NCBI GenBank assembly: GCA_015680685.1 | Contig: MNCI01015802.1 | Location: 761,945 to 825,944, forward strand | DNA length: 64,000 nt | Origin: Gnetum montanum | Lineage: Eukaryota > Streptophyta > Gnetopsida > Gnetales > Gnetaceae | Direction: 5' to 3' | Part shown: positions 1 through 9,646 of the stretch, piece after piece | How the letters are laid out: every line of letters begins with the position of its first letter | Numbering within the stretch: position 1 is the stretch's first letter | Translations under genes and position numbers: made by a program | The notes under the pieces: model-generated | The model's input: only the letters and a program-made list of their open reading frames with translations | Told to the model about the DNA's origin: nothing | Database searches by the model: none

Positions 1-566
1 TAATTAATCCTAACACCAGTATCTGTTCTCACTTGCTGTACACATTCTAAACTAGTACAACACTATTAGGATTTCCAAGTGCTAATTGTTACTAGGTTAC
101 CAAGTGTTACATGCATGCTCAAAGTGATCGTACTAAGTGTGCTTACTTAGCAGAGTTGTAGGGTGTGAGAGAGAGAGAGAGAGAGCATTAATTAACTAAC
201 GAAAGCATTAAATAACTAAAAATAACATTAAATAATCTATTCTAAATGCTGCAAGGTTTATCACAAAGTTTGTCTTTATTGCCGTACACAAGGTGTGCTC
301 AGGTACAGAATGCTTAAATAAAGATCCATTCACTTTATGACTCCTACTACAGGCACGCAGAAATAATTCTAACTCTAAGAGGGAGAAAAGGCAAGAGTTT
401 GGGTAAGAGGCTAAAATTAACTATGTAAACCAAATGCACCCACCTCTTATTTATAGGCAATGAGGTAGGATGTGATATCGAGCATTCGACATTACATGGC
501 AAGCTCCACTATCATAGACCCGATATTGCGGATTTGATATCTCAGCCCCAATATTGTGGTTCATCA
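1..566 (-). mobile_element. Partial LTR of a gypsy element (left end outside window)
   Basis: Read on the minus strand this begins TGATGAACC at 566 and runs through a promoter block with ATATCG-like words, a TATA-like TATAAATAAG near 450 and an AATAAA-type site, matching the layout of the other LTRs here, above all 62700-63545. The base after 566 is not the polypurine tract (catgggggta) that would flank a 3' LTR, so this is either a solo LTR or the 5' LTR of a minus-strand element lying off the left edge. A short GA microsatellite lies at about 167-185. Confidence 0.75.
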
Positions 567-1470
567 TATATGCATGTGTTACCTAAGGCATTCTCACTAA
601 GCTTCTAATATTTTCTCATAAGTACCATGACTTTCATTGTGCATGCAAGTATTATGAATATTGAGGCATACTCCATCTTCAATCCACCCATCTTTCATAG
701 TTGATTCAAGATTATTGGGTGGTGTCATGCAATGATTTTAAGGGTAGTACCACAACACTATTTTAGTATTATTATTACCCATTTAAAAATTATCACAATG
801 GTTGAAATACTATAGCTTAACAAAACTAGTTTCCTTGGTTTTAAATCATCTTTGGCAACAACCTAATCAATTCTATTAACCATAAAGTATTCCCTCACTT
901 TATTTTTACAAAAATTGTTAGGTATTTTGTATTATTCTTTATATATTATTATGTATTTAGTAATATCTAGGATTATTATTTCTACCAACCATAAAATAAT
1001 TTAATACTTGAAAAAATTAGATGTTTTAATTGTAATTCGAACTCATAACTTCTTACCTCCAAACTCTTCTATAAAATAAGTTGATAAAGAAATCAAACAA
1101 GCAATGCTTAACATAACATTTGTTCTCAAATCTTACATTTTATAATAATTTAGATGTTTTATACTAAACTGTTATTAAAAATTTTAAAACTATAATGCTA
1201 TATCATCCACTTTGAAATAAATAGTAAATCCAATTTTAACATGCTTGAAAAATAACATATAGTTCTTTTTTTTTCATAAACACTAGTTTTTTTATTAAAC
1301 AAATTTATACTCATTATAATATAAGTACCAATCAAAGATATGCTAATTGAAAAACAAAAAAGAAAACTAAAAACTAAAAATGTACCTATTAGTAACTTAT
1401 TACATTAATGATTGAAAAATGAAGTATAAAAAAGACATTCTCGTAGAACTCTAAATGAAAATAAAAGATC
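567..1470. other. AT-rich spacer, no gene seen
   Basis: Strongly AT-rich sequence with no long ORF, tRNA-like box or repeat that I could recognise. It separates the reverse LTR from the integrase remnant of element A, so the lost 5' part of A must have been deleted up to somewhere near 1470. Confidence 0.5.
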
Positions 1471-1740
1471 AATTCTAAGGATATTTGGGGCATTCACTTC
1501 ATGGGTCCCATCACACCCCTATCAAATAGAAAGGCGTACATCATAGTCGTTATTGACTATTGTACAATATGGGTAGAAGTAGCAACCATCACCAACTATA
1601 CATCTTCTACAATTGCTTAGTTTGTACAACAACATGTTGTAAATAGGTTTGGTATGCCACATGCACTTATTTTTGACAATGGTACTCACTTTACAAGCAC
1701 TACCTTTCAGAAGCTCATGCAACATTTGGGGATAGAGCAT
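1471..1740 (+). pseudogene. Integrase fragment of element A, N-terminal side of the split
   Basis: In frame this reads the catalytic core of a gypsy integrase: WGIHFMGPIT, then IVVIDY (first catalytic Asp), and FDNGTHFTS (second catalytic Asp). It aligns well with the integrase of element F (41540-41800). One in-frame stop interrupts it. The reading breaks off at 1740 where element B has inserted and resumes at 10571 with HKLTMPYHPQ. Upstream RT, protease and gag of this copy are not in the window. Element A is therefore 5'-truncated and dead. Confidence 0.85.
1736..1740. repeat. Target-site duplication of element B, left copy
   Basis: AGCAT directly precedes the TGATGAG start of the 5' LTR. 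The same five bases follow the 3' LTR at 10571-10575. Removing B plus one copy restores the integrase reading frame of element A. Confidence 0.92.
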
Positions 1741-1746
1741 TGATGA

Positions 1747-1856
1747 GACGCGATTCACACAGGCTGCGATATCGCGTACACAATATTGCATCCCCCGCGA
1801 TATCGCGTACACGATATCGCATCTTCCCCTGTGATATCACGTCCGCGATATCGCAG
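1747..1856 (+). promoter_or_regulatory. ATATCG palindromic array in U3 of B
   Basis: Several near-copies of the palindromic word CGATATCG, often as GCGATATCGCGTACACGATA-type pairs, lie directly upstream of the TATA box. The matching array of the 3' LTR (about 9655-9765) has the same word but a different order and number, so the array has been reshuffled since insertion. Being part of U3 just before a TATA box, it is a likely set of transcription-factor sites; that role is inferred. Confidence 0.7.
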
Positions 1857-1870
1857 TGCACCATCATATC

Positions 1871-1880
1871 TATAAATAAG
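1871..1880 (+). promoter_or_regulatory. TATA box of B 5' LTR
   Basis: TATAAATAAG stands between the palindrome array and the R region, the usual place for a plant LTR promoter. The 3' LTR has the same box at 9780-9787. Confidence 0.75.
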
Positions 1881-2197
1881 AGGTGGCTCTCCTTTGTTTC
1901 GCATCCTAGTTTAGAGTACCGAAGCTCTGGCAGTTTGATCCCTCCAAAGTTAGATTTTTCCCCTTGTCTGCCCACAGTGTGGTGAATGTGATTGTACGGT
2001 GTCTTTATTCGAGTGTGACGTACTTGGACATGCACATGACCAGCAATAAAGATCGAGGTTACTTTATCATTGCAACATTCACTTTGTTATTTATTTATCT
2101 CTTATTTATTTAATGTTATTTACTATTTTCTTTCTCACCCTTAAACTCCTAGAAGCGAAATGAGTTCGACTTGATTACGAGCATTTCAGTGTGACTA

Positions 2198-2332
2198 CTT
2201 GGTAGCCCAGTGGCGTAGCCAGGATCTACGCTTGGTAATCCCAGTGGTGTATTCGGGATCTACACTTGATAATCCCATTGGCTTACCTAGGACCTACGCT
2301 TGGTAGTCCCAGTGGTAGTCGTGCACGAAGTC
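2198..2332 (+). repeat. 33-34 bp tandem repeat inside the LTR
   Basis: About three and a half units beginning CTTGGTAATCCCAGTGG and ending GGATCTACG follow one another. The same array is at about 10107-10240 in the 3' LTR. LTRs of C, D and F carry shorter, decayed versions (words like cttggtaatccc), so it is an ancestral LTR part. Confidence 0.7.
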
Positions 2333-2661
2333 CAAGATGTGTACGGTTGATCAAGGAATCGGTTGCTCATCGCACTTAGGCTAGATTAGACTTTCTTACC
2401 CTTTTCCTCCTAGCTTAGCTTAGTTAATATTCTTTTCCATTGCCTTCAGGAGTAGCATAGATTAGGAACACATCATACACCTCACTCTGGACTAAACCAT
2501 ACGTGACAAATGCAATACTAGTCCAAGTGGGAAGATAGCGAACTACGACCTAAGGCTAACTATCTAGGTGCCACAACTAGTCCATCTGTGGAGTTCGACC
2601 GGATCACACGTGCAATGCTCTTTTCGTATGATTAAGTGTAGGGGTACCTCGCCACTCATCA

Positions 2662-2680
2662 TTAGTGTCGTTGCTAAGGA
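2662..2680 (+). other. Primer binding site of B (tRNA-Asp type)
   Basis: The sequence straight after the 5' LTR, TTAGTGTCGTTGCTAAGGA, is a decayed form of the tRNA-Asp primer site (TGGCGCCGTTGCCGGGGA) known from Athila-like elements. C (TTGGCATCATTGCCAAGGA) and F (TTGGCACTATTACCGAGGA) have closer versions. Confidence 0.7.
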
Positions 2681-2795
2681 TGGTGCTAGTTATCTAGATT
2701 AGTTATATCATACAAGGTCGTTGTAAAGAACTTCACAATATATCTCTTAAAAGAAGAAGTAATTATAAAAAATTCACATAAATTCACACACAACA

Positions 2796-4784
2796 ATGTC
2801 TCTCCTACAAGACAATAATAATGCCACACTTAGTGAGGAAGTTCATTGGAGAACCAACGAACTATATGACGATGAAGATTGGAGTATACAACCTGAACTG
2901 GGAGTTTCTTATAAACATGAACAAAAACAACGTCATCACAACACATGAATACATAACTTACCTGATGATGATGAACCCCCACTGGCCACTACAAGCTTAA
3001 CGCAAAGACAAGAGGCTGTTCAAATCTCACGTAGACATCGTAAAGAGAGCCATCTACCCAGGCTCGATTTAAATAACTTTCCCAAATTTTTAGAAGGCTA
3101 TGACTTAGATCCGCATCAACATTTACTAGCCTTCTACGATGCCTGCACATGAAATAACATTGATAATAGCTGGCAAAAACTTAAGCTCTTTCCTATGACA
3201 CTTGTTGACCAAGCTAAAGTATGGTATAGATCGTTAAAACCAAATTCAATACGATGCTAGTCAACAATGGTAGAAGTCTTTAATGAAAAGTATCAAACCT
3301 ACGCAAGAGTGTCAGCCTTGAGGAAACAAATCTAAGGATGGAAACAAGCAAAACATGAACCCTTGGACATGGCCTTAGAAATATATTATGCATTGTTAAA
3401 CAATTGTCCAGGCCATGGGTTTTCCGAGGAAAGGCTAATGTACCATATCATTGATGGGCTATGTAATGAAACAAGAGAGACCTTAGGAACATATGCCCAA
3501 GGTCAACTATATAACCTATGAACCCATCAAATCCAAGAGCTTATTAAGCGGGTAGTAAAAGAAGAAGGAGAAATAGCTACATGGAAGAGTGTTGAAAAAC
3601 ATCAACGGGACCAAAATTTCAACTTAATAAAGGTCCATGATCATAACAAGGAGAGATCAACAAATCTCAAGGTGGAAACATCATCTTTGCCAATACAACA
3701 ATCGTTAGAAGAAGTCGAGGCAAAGATCAATAAGATGTTGGATTGGATGAATCAAAAGTGTAGAGAATATATCAACATCATTGGAGATAGAGTTTTGACA
3801 ACCCAAGAAGTAGGAAAAAATCATAGATGTTTGCTCGAGAGAAGAGGAGAGGATGAAGGGACTAAGTGCTCAACTACCAATCCTATATATGAATGCAACA
3901 TATGTCTGTACGATCACCCCAAAGGCCAATGCCCAATATTGTTACATCTACATGAGCATTGGGGAAATACATTACATCCAGAGTTCGTACAGAGATACTG
4001 TGCTCGACCATAGTGGCAACAATCCCAGTCATGGGGGAATCCACCCTTGGACTGGAGGCACCCTTCACATTCTCCAAATCCAAATGCTTATCATGTTCAA
4101 CACCCTATTTCTTCAACTGGGCCACCATACTCTATCTCACCACAATACCATTCTCGACAACACTATCAACCCATACCTCCAACACAACCACCACCTTGTG
4201 CACCTTATCCTCCTCCTAACTTTCAGCATTCTCATCCTTTCCCTCCTTCCACAATGCCACCAACTGTTCCTAAGGTGTTTGTACCACTATAACCCAAGAA
4301 CAACACTTGTGTCACTACTACTAACAGTAGTGAGCAACCTCAGCGACATTAAAGGCATCCTTTCTTTAAACACGACCGTAGGAAGGGACAACATAACTCT
4401 GAGGCCACTGCATCTTCCAACCCAGCACAAGTCCAACAATGTGGCGCACCCTTACCTTCAAACCCAACACCTCATGTAACTTCATTAGGGCCACCAAATT
4501 ACACTCCAACAACCATACGGCCCAATGAACACAACCATGGAAGGCATCAGTCCAATGCTTACATACCATCTAACAATCCTCAACATCATAGTGGGTCAAC
4601 TCATTATCTGGGAACTACATCGTATGAAGTACCCCACTATGTTTATTACAAAGTGTGTGAAATCCAAGGGGATAAGTATGGACCAATTTCAATATTTCCA
4701 ATATGCAAGAATCCTCATGTTTCATTTATTAATCCTTGTCATACTCAACCGTTTAGTTATGGGGGATATCCCCCATGTCAATAA
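2796..4784 (+). pseudogene. gag pseudogene of element B
   Basis: From ATG at 2796 (MSLLQDNN) to the final TAA the length is 663 codons with no net frameshift, but at least six in-frame stops break it. The middle (about residues 85-260) is a gypsy Gag capsid region: RLDLNNFPKF, WQKLKLFPMTL, AKVWYRSLKP and HEPLDMAL. Near 3894-3932 is a zinc knuckle of the form CX2CX3HX4C (CNICLYDHPKGQC), as in Athila Gag. A proline- and histidine-rich tail ends FSYGGYPPCQ. Most stops look like Trp or Gln codons changed by C:G to T:A. Compared with C it lacks a Ser-rich stretch after the N-terminus. Confidence 0.85.
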
Positions 4785-6150
4785 CACGCAGGATTAATAA
4801 ATATTTTTCATTTTCTTTAATTTTTCAAATTTTTGTTTTTTAGTTTTTTATTTTTCAACTTTTTGTTTTATCTTTTTGTGTGTTTTGTATTTTCACATTT
4901 TTGTAGTAATCTCATCTACAAATAAAACACTCATGTGGATCGTTGGTTGAGGTGTGTTTTATGTTATTAAGTCATGAGTGATCAATTATTTGGAACAGTG
5001 AGCCCATTACACCCACTCATCCACTCTATAAATAAAGAGGTTCTGTTCAAGGGTACAGTGATATTCTTGAAATTTCTAAAACTTAAAACTAATTTTATGT
5101 TCATTGTACCCAGAGTGAAGAAGGATGGACCAAGAGCAGATGATTAGGGTGTTACATCAAGCGGACTTGTGGATTCTCTTTGGTGACCTCTGTCGGAGCT
5201 ATCATGCAATATGGTTGTACTAAGATCCTTGTAGATATAACGAAAATGGGAGTAAGAGTAATCAAAAGGGCACTCGAAAATCAAACGCTATTCTTGGGGG
5301 TCCCACTGGAAAGACATGCACCCATGCCTGAAGGTTAGTGGCTTCTATAGATTCAGTAAAGTGAAAAAAAAAAGAGAAAAAGAAAAGGAAGTTCCATAAA
5401 AAAAAATCACTCCTCCCTTGAACTAAATGCCAAGTGATCGTACGCCTTGTTGTTATGGTACTCTCATAGTTGTTCATCATGGGATGAAACAATGCGATGT
5501 CACAGATCAGAAGGATGGACTTGGTCTTGATCTTGGAACGATGGGTTAATGACACCTTAATCATGCTTTACACATAGGATTCATTTTGCCCTGGGTCAGT
5601 TACCTCATGTCCCAATCTCTACGATCCCTTTCTATAGTTCGTCTCATCTCACTGTTTGTGTAATTGTAGCTCGTGTCCCATGTAACATAGAATTTTCATC
5701 ACATTCTAGTGATATTTACATGTGTTGTTTTGTGGAGTTGGTGCGAATTACATTTAACCCTTCTAGTGCCCACAGACACTTTAAGTGTTATTACACAAGG
5801 GCATAATAGGTTAAAACCTGCTTTGGGGAGGACCCACTTGTGTAATTTTGTTGTAATCTTCATTAACACTCTAGTTAGAACACACAATTTCTTACCCTCA
5901 GCTTAATTTTTCATAACTTTCTTTCCCTATTATTATCCTTCTCATTTTAACGTTCCAATGTACCATTACATTCCCTTTTCTTCATAACCGCCAAATTTAC
6001 AATTGTTAAAATTCACATCCTTATCATTCAAAGTGCCTCTCGAATTCATGTAATTACCCTTGCATATATTAATATTTGACAATGTCCTTAATTTCCACCA
6101 TTAATTTCAAGAAAACCATTAAAAATTTGGTCTTTTTCTGGTGTCTCACA
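4785..6150 (+). other. Noncoding middle of element B
   Basis: No pol sequence is found here. It has T-rich stretches and two blocks also found in other elements: a GGAAAGACATG...CATGCCTGAAGG block at 5308-5334 and a GGGGAGGACCCACTTG block near 5826. Short ORFs here are not conserved between copies. Confidence 0.7.
5308..5334 (+). other. Conserved noncoding block (GAAAGACATG motif)
   Basis: The words GGAAAGACATG and CCATGCCTGAAGG are nearly identical in A (11986-12015), C (19726-19752), D (reverse, 28041-28070) and F (43138-43167), while neighbouring noncoding sequence has diverged. This points to selected RNA or DNA function in the live ancestors; what it does is unknown. Confidence 0.6.
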
Positions 6151-6156
6151 TTAGTT

Positions 6157-6220
6157 GTGACATGATATCGCGTACACGATGTATCGTACGTGATATCGCG
6201 TCCCCTATTCCTATAAATAG
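6157..6220 (+). promoter_or_regulatory. Internal promoter-like block of element B
   Basis: Two GATATCGCGT words and decayed relatives are followed by CCTATAAATAGG (TATA at 6212-6220). This is the same design as the LTR promoter but lies in the middle of the element, 477 bp upstream of the 3' ORF start. Sequence after the TATA (for example GGGGGGAGTTGTTGAATTTT) is not LTR sequence and is shared with C and D, so this is not simply a stray LTR. It probably starts a separate transcript for the 3' ORF; that is inference. Confidence 0.6.
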
Positions 6221-6680
6221 GAGCCCCCACCGCAACACTTAGCATCATTTTGCCATTTCTGCGGGGGGAGTTGTTGAATTTTTTCTCTACGACTTGCGAC
6301 TATGTGACCCTTGGTTTTTCAATCATATCTCGTGCACTGGTGCTCCGATTTTCATTCCGTTTAAACATACTTGAACCCGGCATGTTCAGTTTAGTCATGG
6401 GGGAGAGACACTTATCGAAAAGTGCTTAAATTTTTTGAAATTTATCATCACCCAAGGACATCAATTAGGGTAATTAACTTAACATTTAGGATAATTGTGC
6501 CAAATATTATATAATCCTTAAGTACAACAGGGAGATTAACAATGAAACCCACTTAAGTTATAGGACTCATCATTTTAATTTTCGGGCATGTTCACACAAT
6601 AACATACGATCTTCAATTCAAGGCAAGTAGTAAGGTATACCTTAATTTCCAAAACAACCTTACTAACGTTTGGCCCGTGT

Positions 6681-6691
6681 GATTGCAGATG
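6681..6691 (+). promoter_or_regulatory. Probable splice acceptor at start of 3' ORF (B)
   Basis: TGTGTGATTGCAG is directly followed by ATGG. The same CAG/TAG-ATG join is found at the 3' ORF start of D (reverse, TTGATTGTAG-ATGG), F (TGTGCAG-ATGG at 44049) and G (GGTGCAG-ATGG, reverse, 63927). Athila-like elements are thought to make their 3' gene from spliced RNA. Confidence 0.5.
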
Positions 6692-9472
6692 GTCCCAAAA
6701 CGCTCACAGCAAGAGGGTCCTGTCCAAGGTGGAGCGAAACAACCAAGGAGAGGTAGAAGGCAAGGTCCTGTTGGACAACATACCGAATAGGAGGTGCACT
6801 CATTCAGTATCCATCAAGAAGAACCTTTTACCAGAAGATTCGGGCAGGCAGAAGGAGGAGTTGCTACTGCACCTGAATAGGGACAACAACTCACGTTTCC
6901 CCAGGAATGTGTTCAGGCTATACATGAGAAGTCCACATTCGCTGCGGTGATTGTGGAGCTTAACTTTGAATCTTTTGCAGAGTTTGCTCCTGAGGCTATT
7001 AGGGATCACCTCAAAGGATCTCCCTTATGGCCTGTCCTCTCAGAAAGTGGTGTCTGGTACTTAGGTGAAATGTACCAGTTCTAGCACAATAGAGAGTAAG
7101 GCACCACGGTTAACATCGGTGGTGTGATAGTAGATTTTTCTGCATAGGCAATTTTGAAAGTGTTAAACCTTCTGAATTTAAGCCCCCATGTTGCTCGGTT
7201 ATCTACCCGATCAAACCTTGATGTGTGAAAGGAATGGTTAGAGAAGGCTTATGGCAGAGATAAAGCTTTTGATGAGCTGACGATGAAAGAGCGGGTTTAT
7301 TTCAAAATTGGAACATATCACCTCTTCCCCACAAAAGGTTTGAAAAGAATATCTACGTATGTAGCAAGGGGATGGGTAGTGTTGATGGGAAAGGTTAACG
7401 CTAACCTTCCCCATCTATATTTAACGGAGATCCTACGGCGATTCGAAGAACGAAAGACAAGGAAGATGGCATTGTCTTTCCCCTGTCTTATTAGAAAACT
7501 GTGCCGACGAGCTGGTATTCAGGGGTACACAAATGACATCCTCTAGAAAGCCCAGAATGCTTCCTGCACTAAATTGTTAAAAGCGCCAACTCCAAGGAAG
7601 AGTACTGGCAAAGAGCTGGAACCTGAAGAAGAAGAAGAACAGATGACTAGATCTCCTGTAACTCAACTTGCAGGACCTAGTCAACCTCCAACCACAGGTC
7701 CCATCCAACAACAAGAAGCAAGACCCAGCACAGGCCAGGATCAGCCATTGCCGCAAGACTATAGACCGTCGATGGACCATCTTTGGGCCATTGCCGAGAT
7801 GGTTAGTTGGGGAAGTCGTGATGATGCAAATCTCTTCCGTGTCATCGATGATGCCAAATAGCCTACAATTTCATTAGATCGCACAAGGGGTGAACTATCC
7901 ATCCAAACAAGAGGAGGGAAAAGCAGATGGTCACAACAGATCTCTGGAAATGCAGCATCATTTCAAGTGTAGTTAGAGACTGGTGAAGGTGCCATTGTGG
8001 TGGTCATGCAACACCAGAATGCTGCAAGAGCTACTGAAGTGGTTGCTGACCACATCAAGGAATTCAATGTACTTGTTGTGCCATTGGCAGATCTTTCAGG
8101 AGCAATAGATGCTCAAACTCTTGCCGGAACCTCAATGACTCCTGCAGAGCATGAGGATGCATTAGACAGATTGCATCAAATAGGACAAACTTTGACATCC
8201 CTGTTTGACATCCCCCAGAATGTTACAGCAATTCAATCAGACCTCATCTCTATCAAGGGGAATTTGGTCATATCCGAAGTTAGGGCCGAGCATGCTGAAG
8301 CAGAAGTGCAAAAACTACAAGAGCAGCTCACAGCCTGGCAAGCAGCACAGCGAGATCCTCTACGATTTGTTCCCGCAGACTAGCTTGAAAATTTCCGAAC
8401 TAAGAAACTAACTAGATTTATTGCAAAAAATAAAAAGGTGGTAGAAGAAAAGGAGAAGGATGTTTGGGATGCCTCCATAGCAAAAGCACAAACCCATGTG
8501 CACTTTAAGGCACTCAAAGCCTTAGAAGAAGAAAATAAGCAATTGGTTGTAGATAACCTTTGGTTGACATCTATGGAGAAACAAAAGAATGTTCTCGATG
8601 AACACTTTCATTAGTTGCGAGAACAATTCATTCGGGTCAACTGAGATGTAAGTCGTTTAGCCAGAGAGAATCAAACCCTCTCAATGGAGGAGGTACGTGC
8701 TATTCGACAGAAATCAGCAATTGAAATCAGCGCGTGGCAGAATGAGGCTAAACAACATGAGAAGCTGAAGGATCATTTCCGTGATCAGGTGGGGATGTAT
8801 AAACAAATCTTGGAAAAGGAGATCCACATGGCCAAAGCTCAAATTAATAATCTCAGTGCCCAACACACTGATTGGAGGGCCATTGTGGACACTTACGCCT
8901 TCGCCCACCAAAAGGAAATTAAAAATCGGGACCTATAGATCCAAGACTTGATAGAGTACATGAAGTTGGCAAACCTTAGATATGCCAACCTTGCCATGTT
9001 AACAACAGGATGCTCGAGATCAGAGCTCGAGCAGCAGGTAGCTTCCACCCATCTCAAATATGAAGCAGAATTTACAAAGCACAAGAAGCTAGTTGAAAAA
9101 CTAGATGTCGCAAATTCTAAACTTGCGGTGGTAAAAGAAAGCTACCAAGGATAGAAAGATGTAGCAACCAACTTGGCTCAACGGCTAGCAGACCTTCATG
9201 AATACAAAGACAAAGCCAGAGCCTACGAAGAAGAACGACGGGTGTTTGCAGCGTGGTATGTCAAGGCTAATCAGATGTTCTTGCAACTACCCTGTCCATG
9301 GGAGGTGCCAACTCCATCAAACATAGGAACACTTGCATGGACGGAACAGGACCCTCGGACTGAAGAGGAGAAGCTCCAGGCTATTCTTCAACGCCATCAA
9401 ACTTCAAGGCTTGGAGCACGTGACAAAGGAAAAGCACCTATGGAGGAGCCACCACCACTAGGAACTACATGA
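6689..9472 (+). pseudogene. 3' ORF of element B: long coiled-coil protein, env position
   Basis: ATG at 6689 to TGA at 9472 is exactly 928 codons in one frame, broken by about a dozen stops but no net frameshift. The basic N-terminus (MVPKRSQQEG) has no signal peptide. Residues about 85-280 hold VELNFESF, FKIGTYHLFPTKGLKRIS and end FPCLIRKLCRRAGI. This resembles the 'putative plant transposon protein' domain found in the env-like position of Athila elements; that match is from memory. A Pro/Gln-rich linker follows. Residues about 480-860 are rich in heptad-like Glu, Lys, Leu and Gln, a long coiled coil. I see no membrane segment, so it is unlikely to be a real envelope. C and D have the same ORF. 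Confidence 0.75.
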
Positions 9473-9635
9473 GTTCCTCATTTTTGTAATAGTGTAGTGT
9501 GTTTTTCTCTGTGTTGTGTCTTCCCACACTGCGACATTAGTCCATTTCTTTTTCCAGTTAATAATCCCATACCTATCCACTGTGTAATCAATGAAGCTTG
9601 TTCTCCTCGTAACTCAAGGACGAGTTTTTATTCAG

Positions 9636-9646
9636 TCATGGGGGTA
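9636..9646 (+). other. Polypurine tract of B
   Basis: CATGGGGGTA just before the 3' LTR. The same tract precedes A's 3' LTR (13359-13367) and, reversed, follows the LTRs at 15069 and 63545. Confidence 0.8.

Larger units (their letters stand above)
1741..2661 (+). repeat. 5' LTR of element B
   Basis: Starts TGATGAGACG and ends CACTCATCA, the mate of 9647-10570. In order it holds a palindromic promoter array, a TATA box, the presumed R region with AATAAA (about 2045), and a 33-34 bp tandem repeat in its second half. Confidence 0.93.

Noticed and set aside
1747-1856. CRISPR-like or regularly spaced repeat array
   Set aside because: Units are overlapping palindromes of variable spacing in a plant LTR promoter, without spacers of even size.
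4366-4797. Several ORFs of 67-208 codons in gag C-terminal DNA of element B
   Set aside because: They are in other frames than gag; the frame from 2796 aligns with C to the FSYGGYPP end.
4785-6150. Hidden pol remnant in element B
   Set aside because: I looked for RT (FLDGYS, MDDF), RNase H and integrase motifs on both strands and found none here or in the matching parts of C and D.
6689-9472. Calling the 3' ORF a true retroviral envelope
   Set aside because: No signal peptide, transmembrane segment or cleavage site is visible; only its position is env-like.
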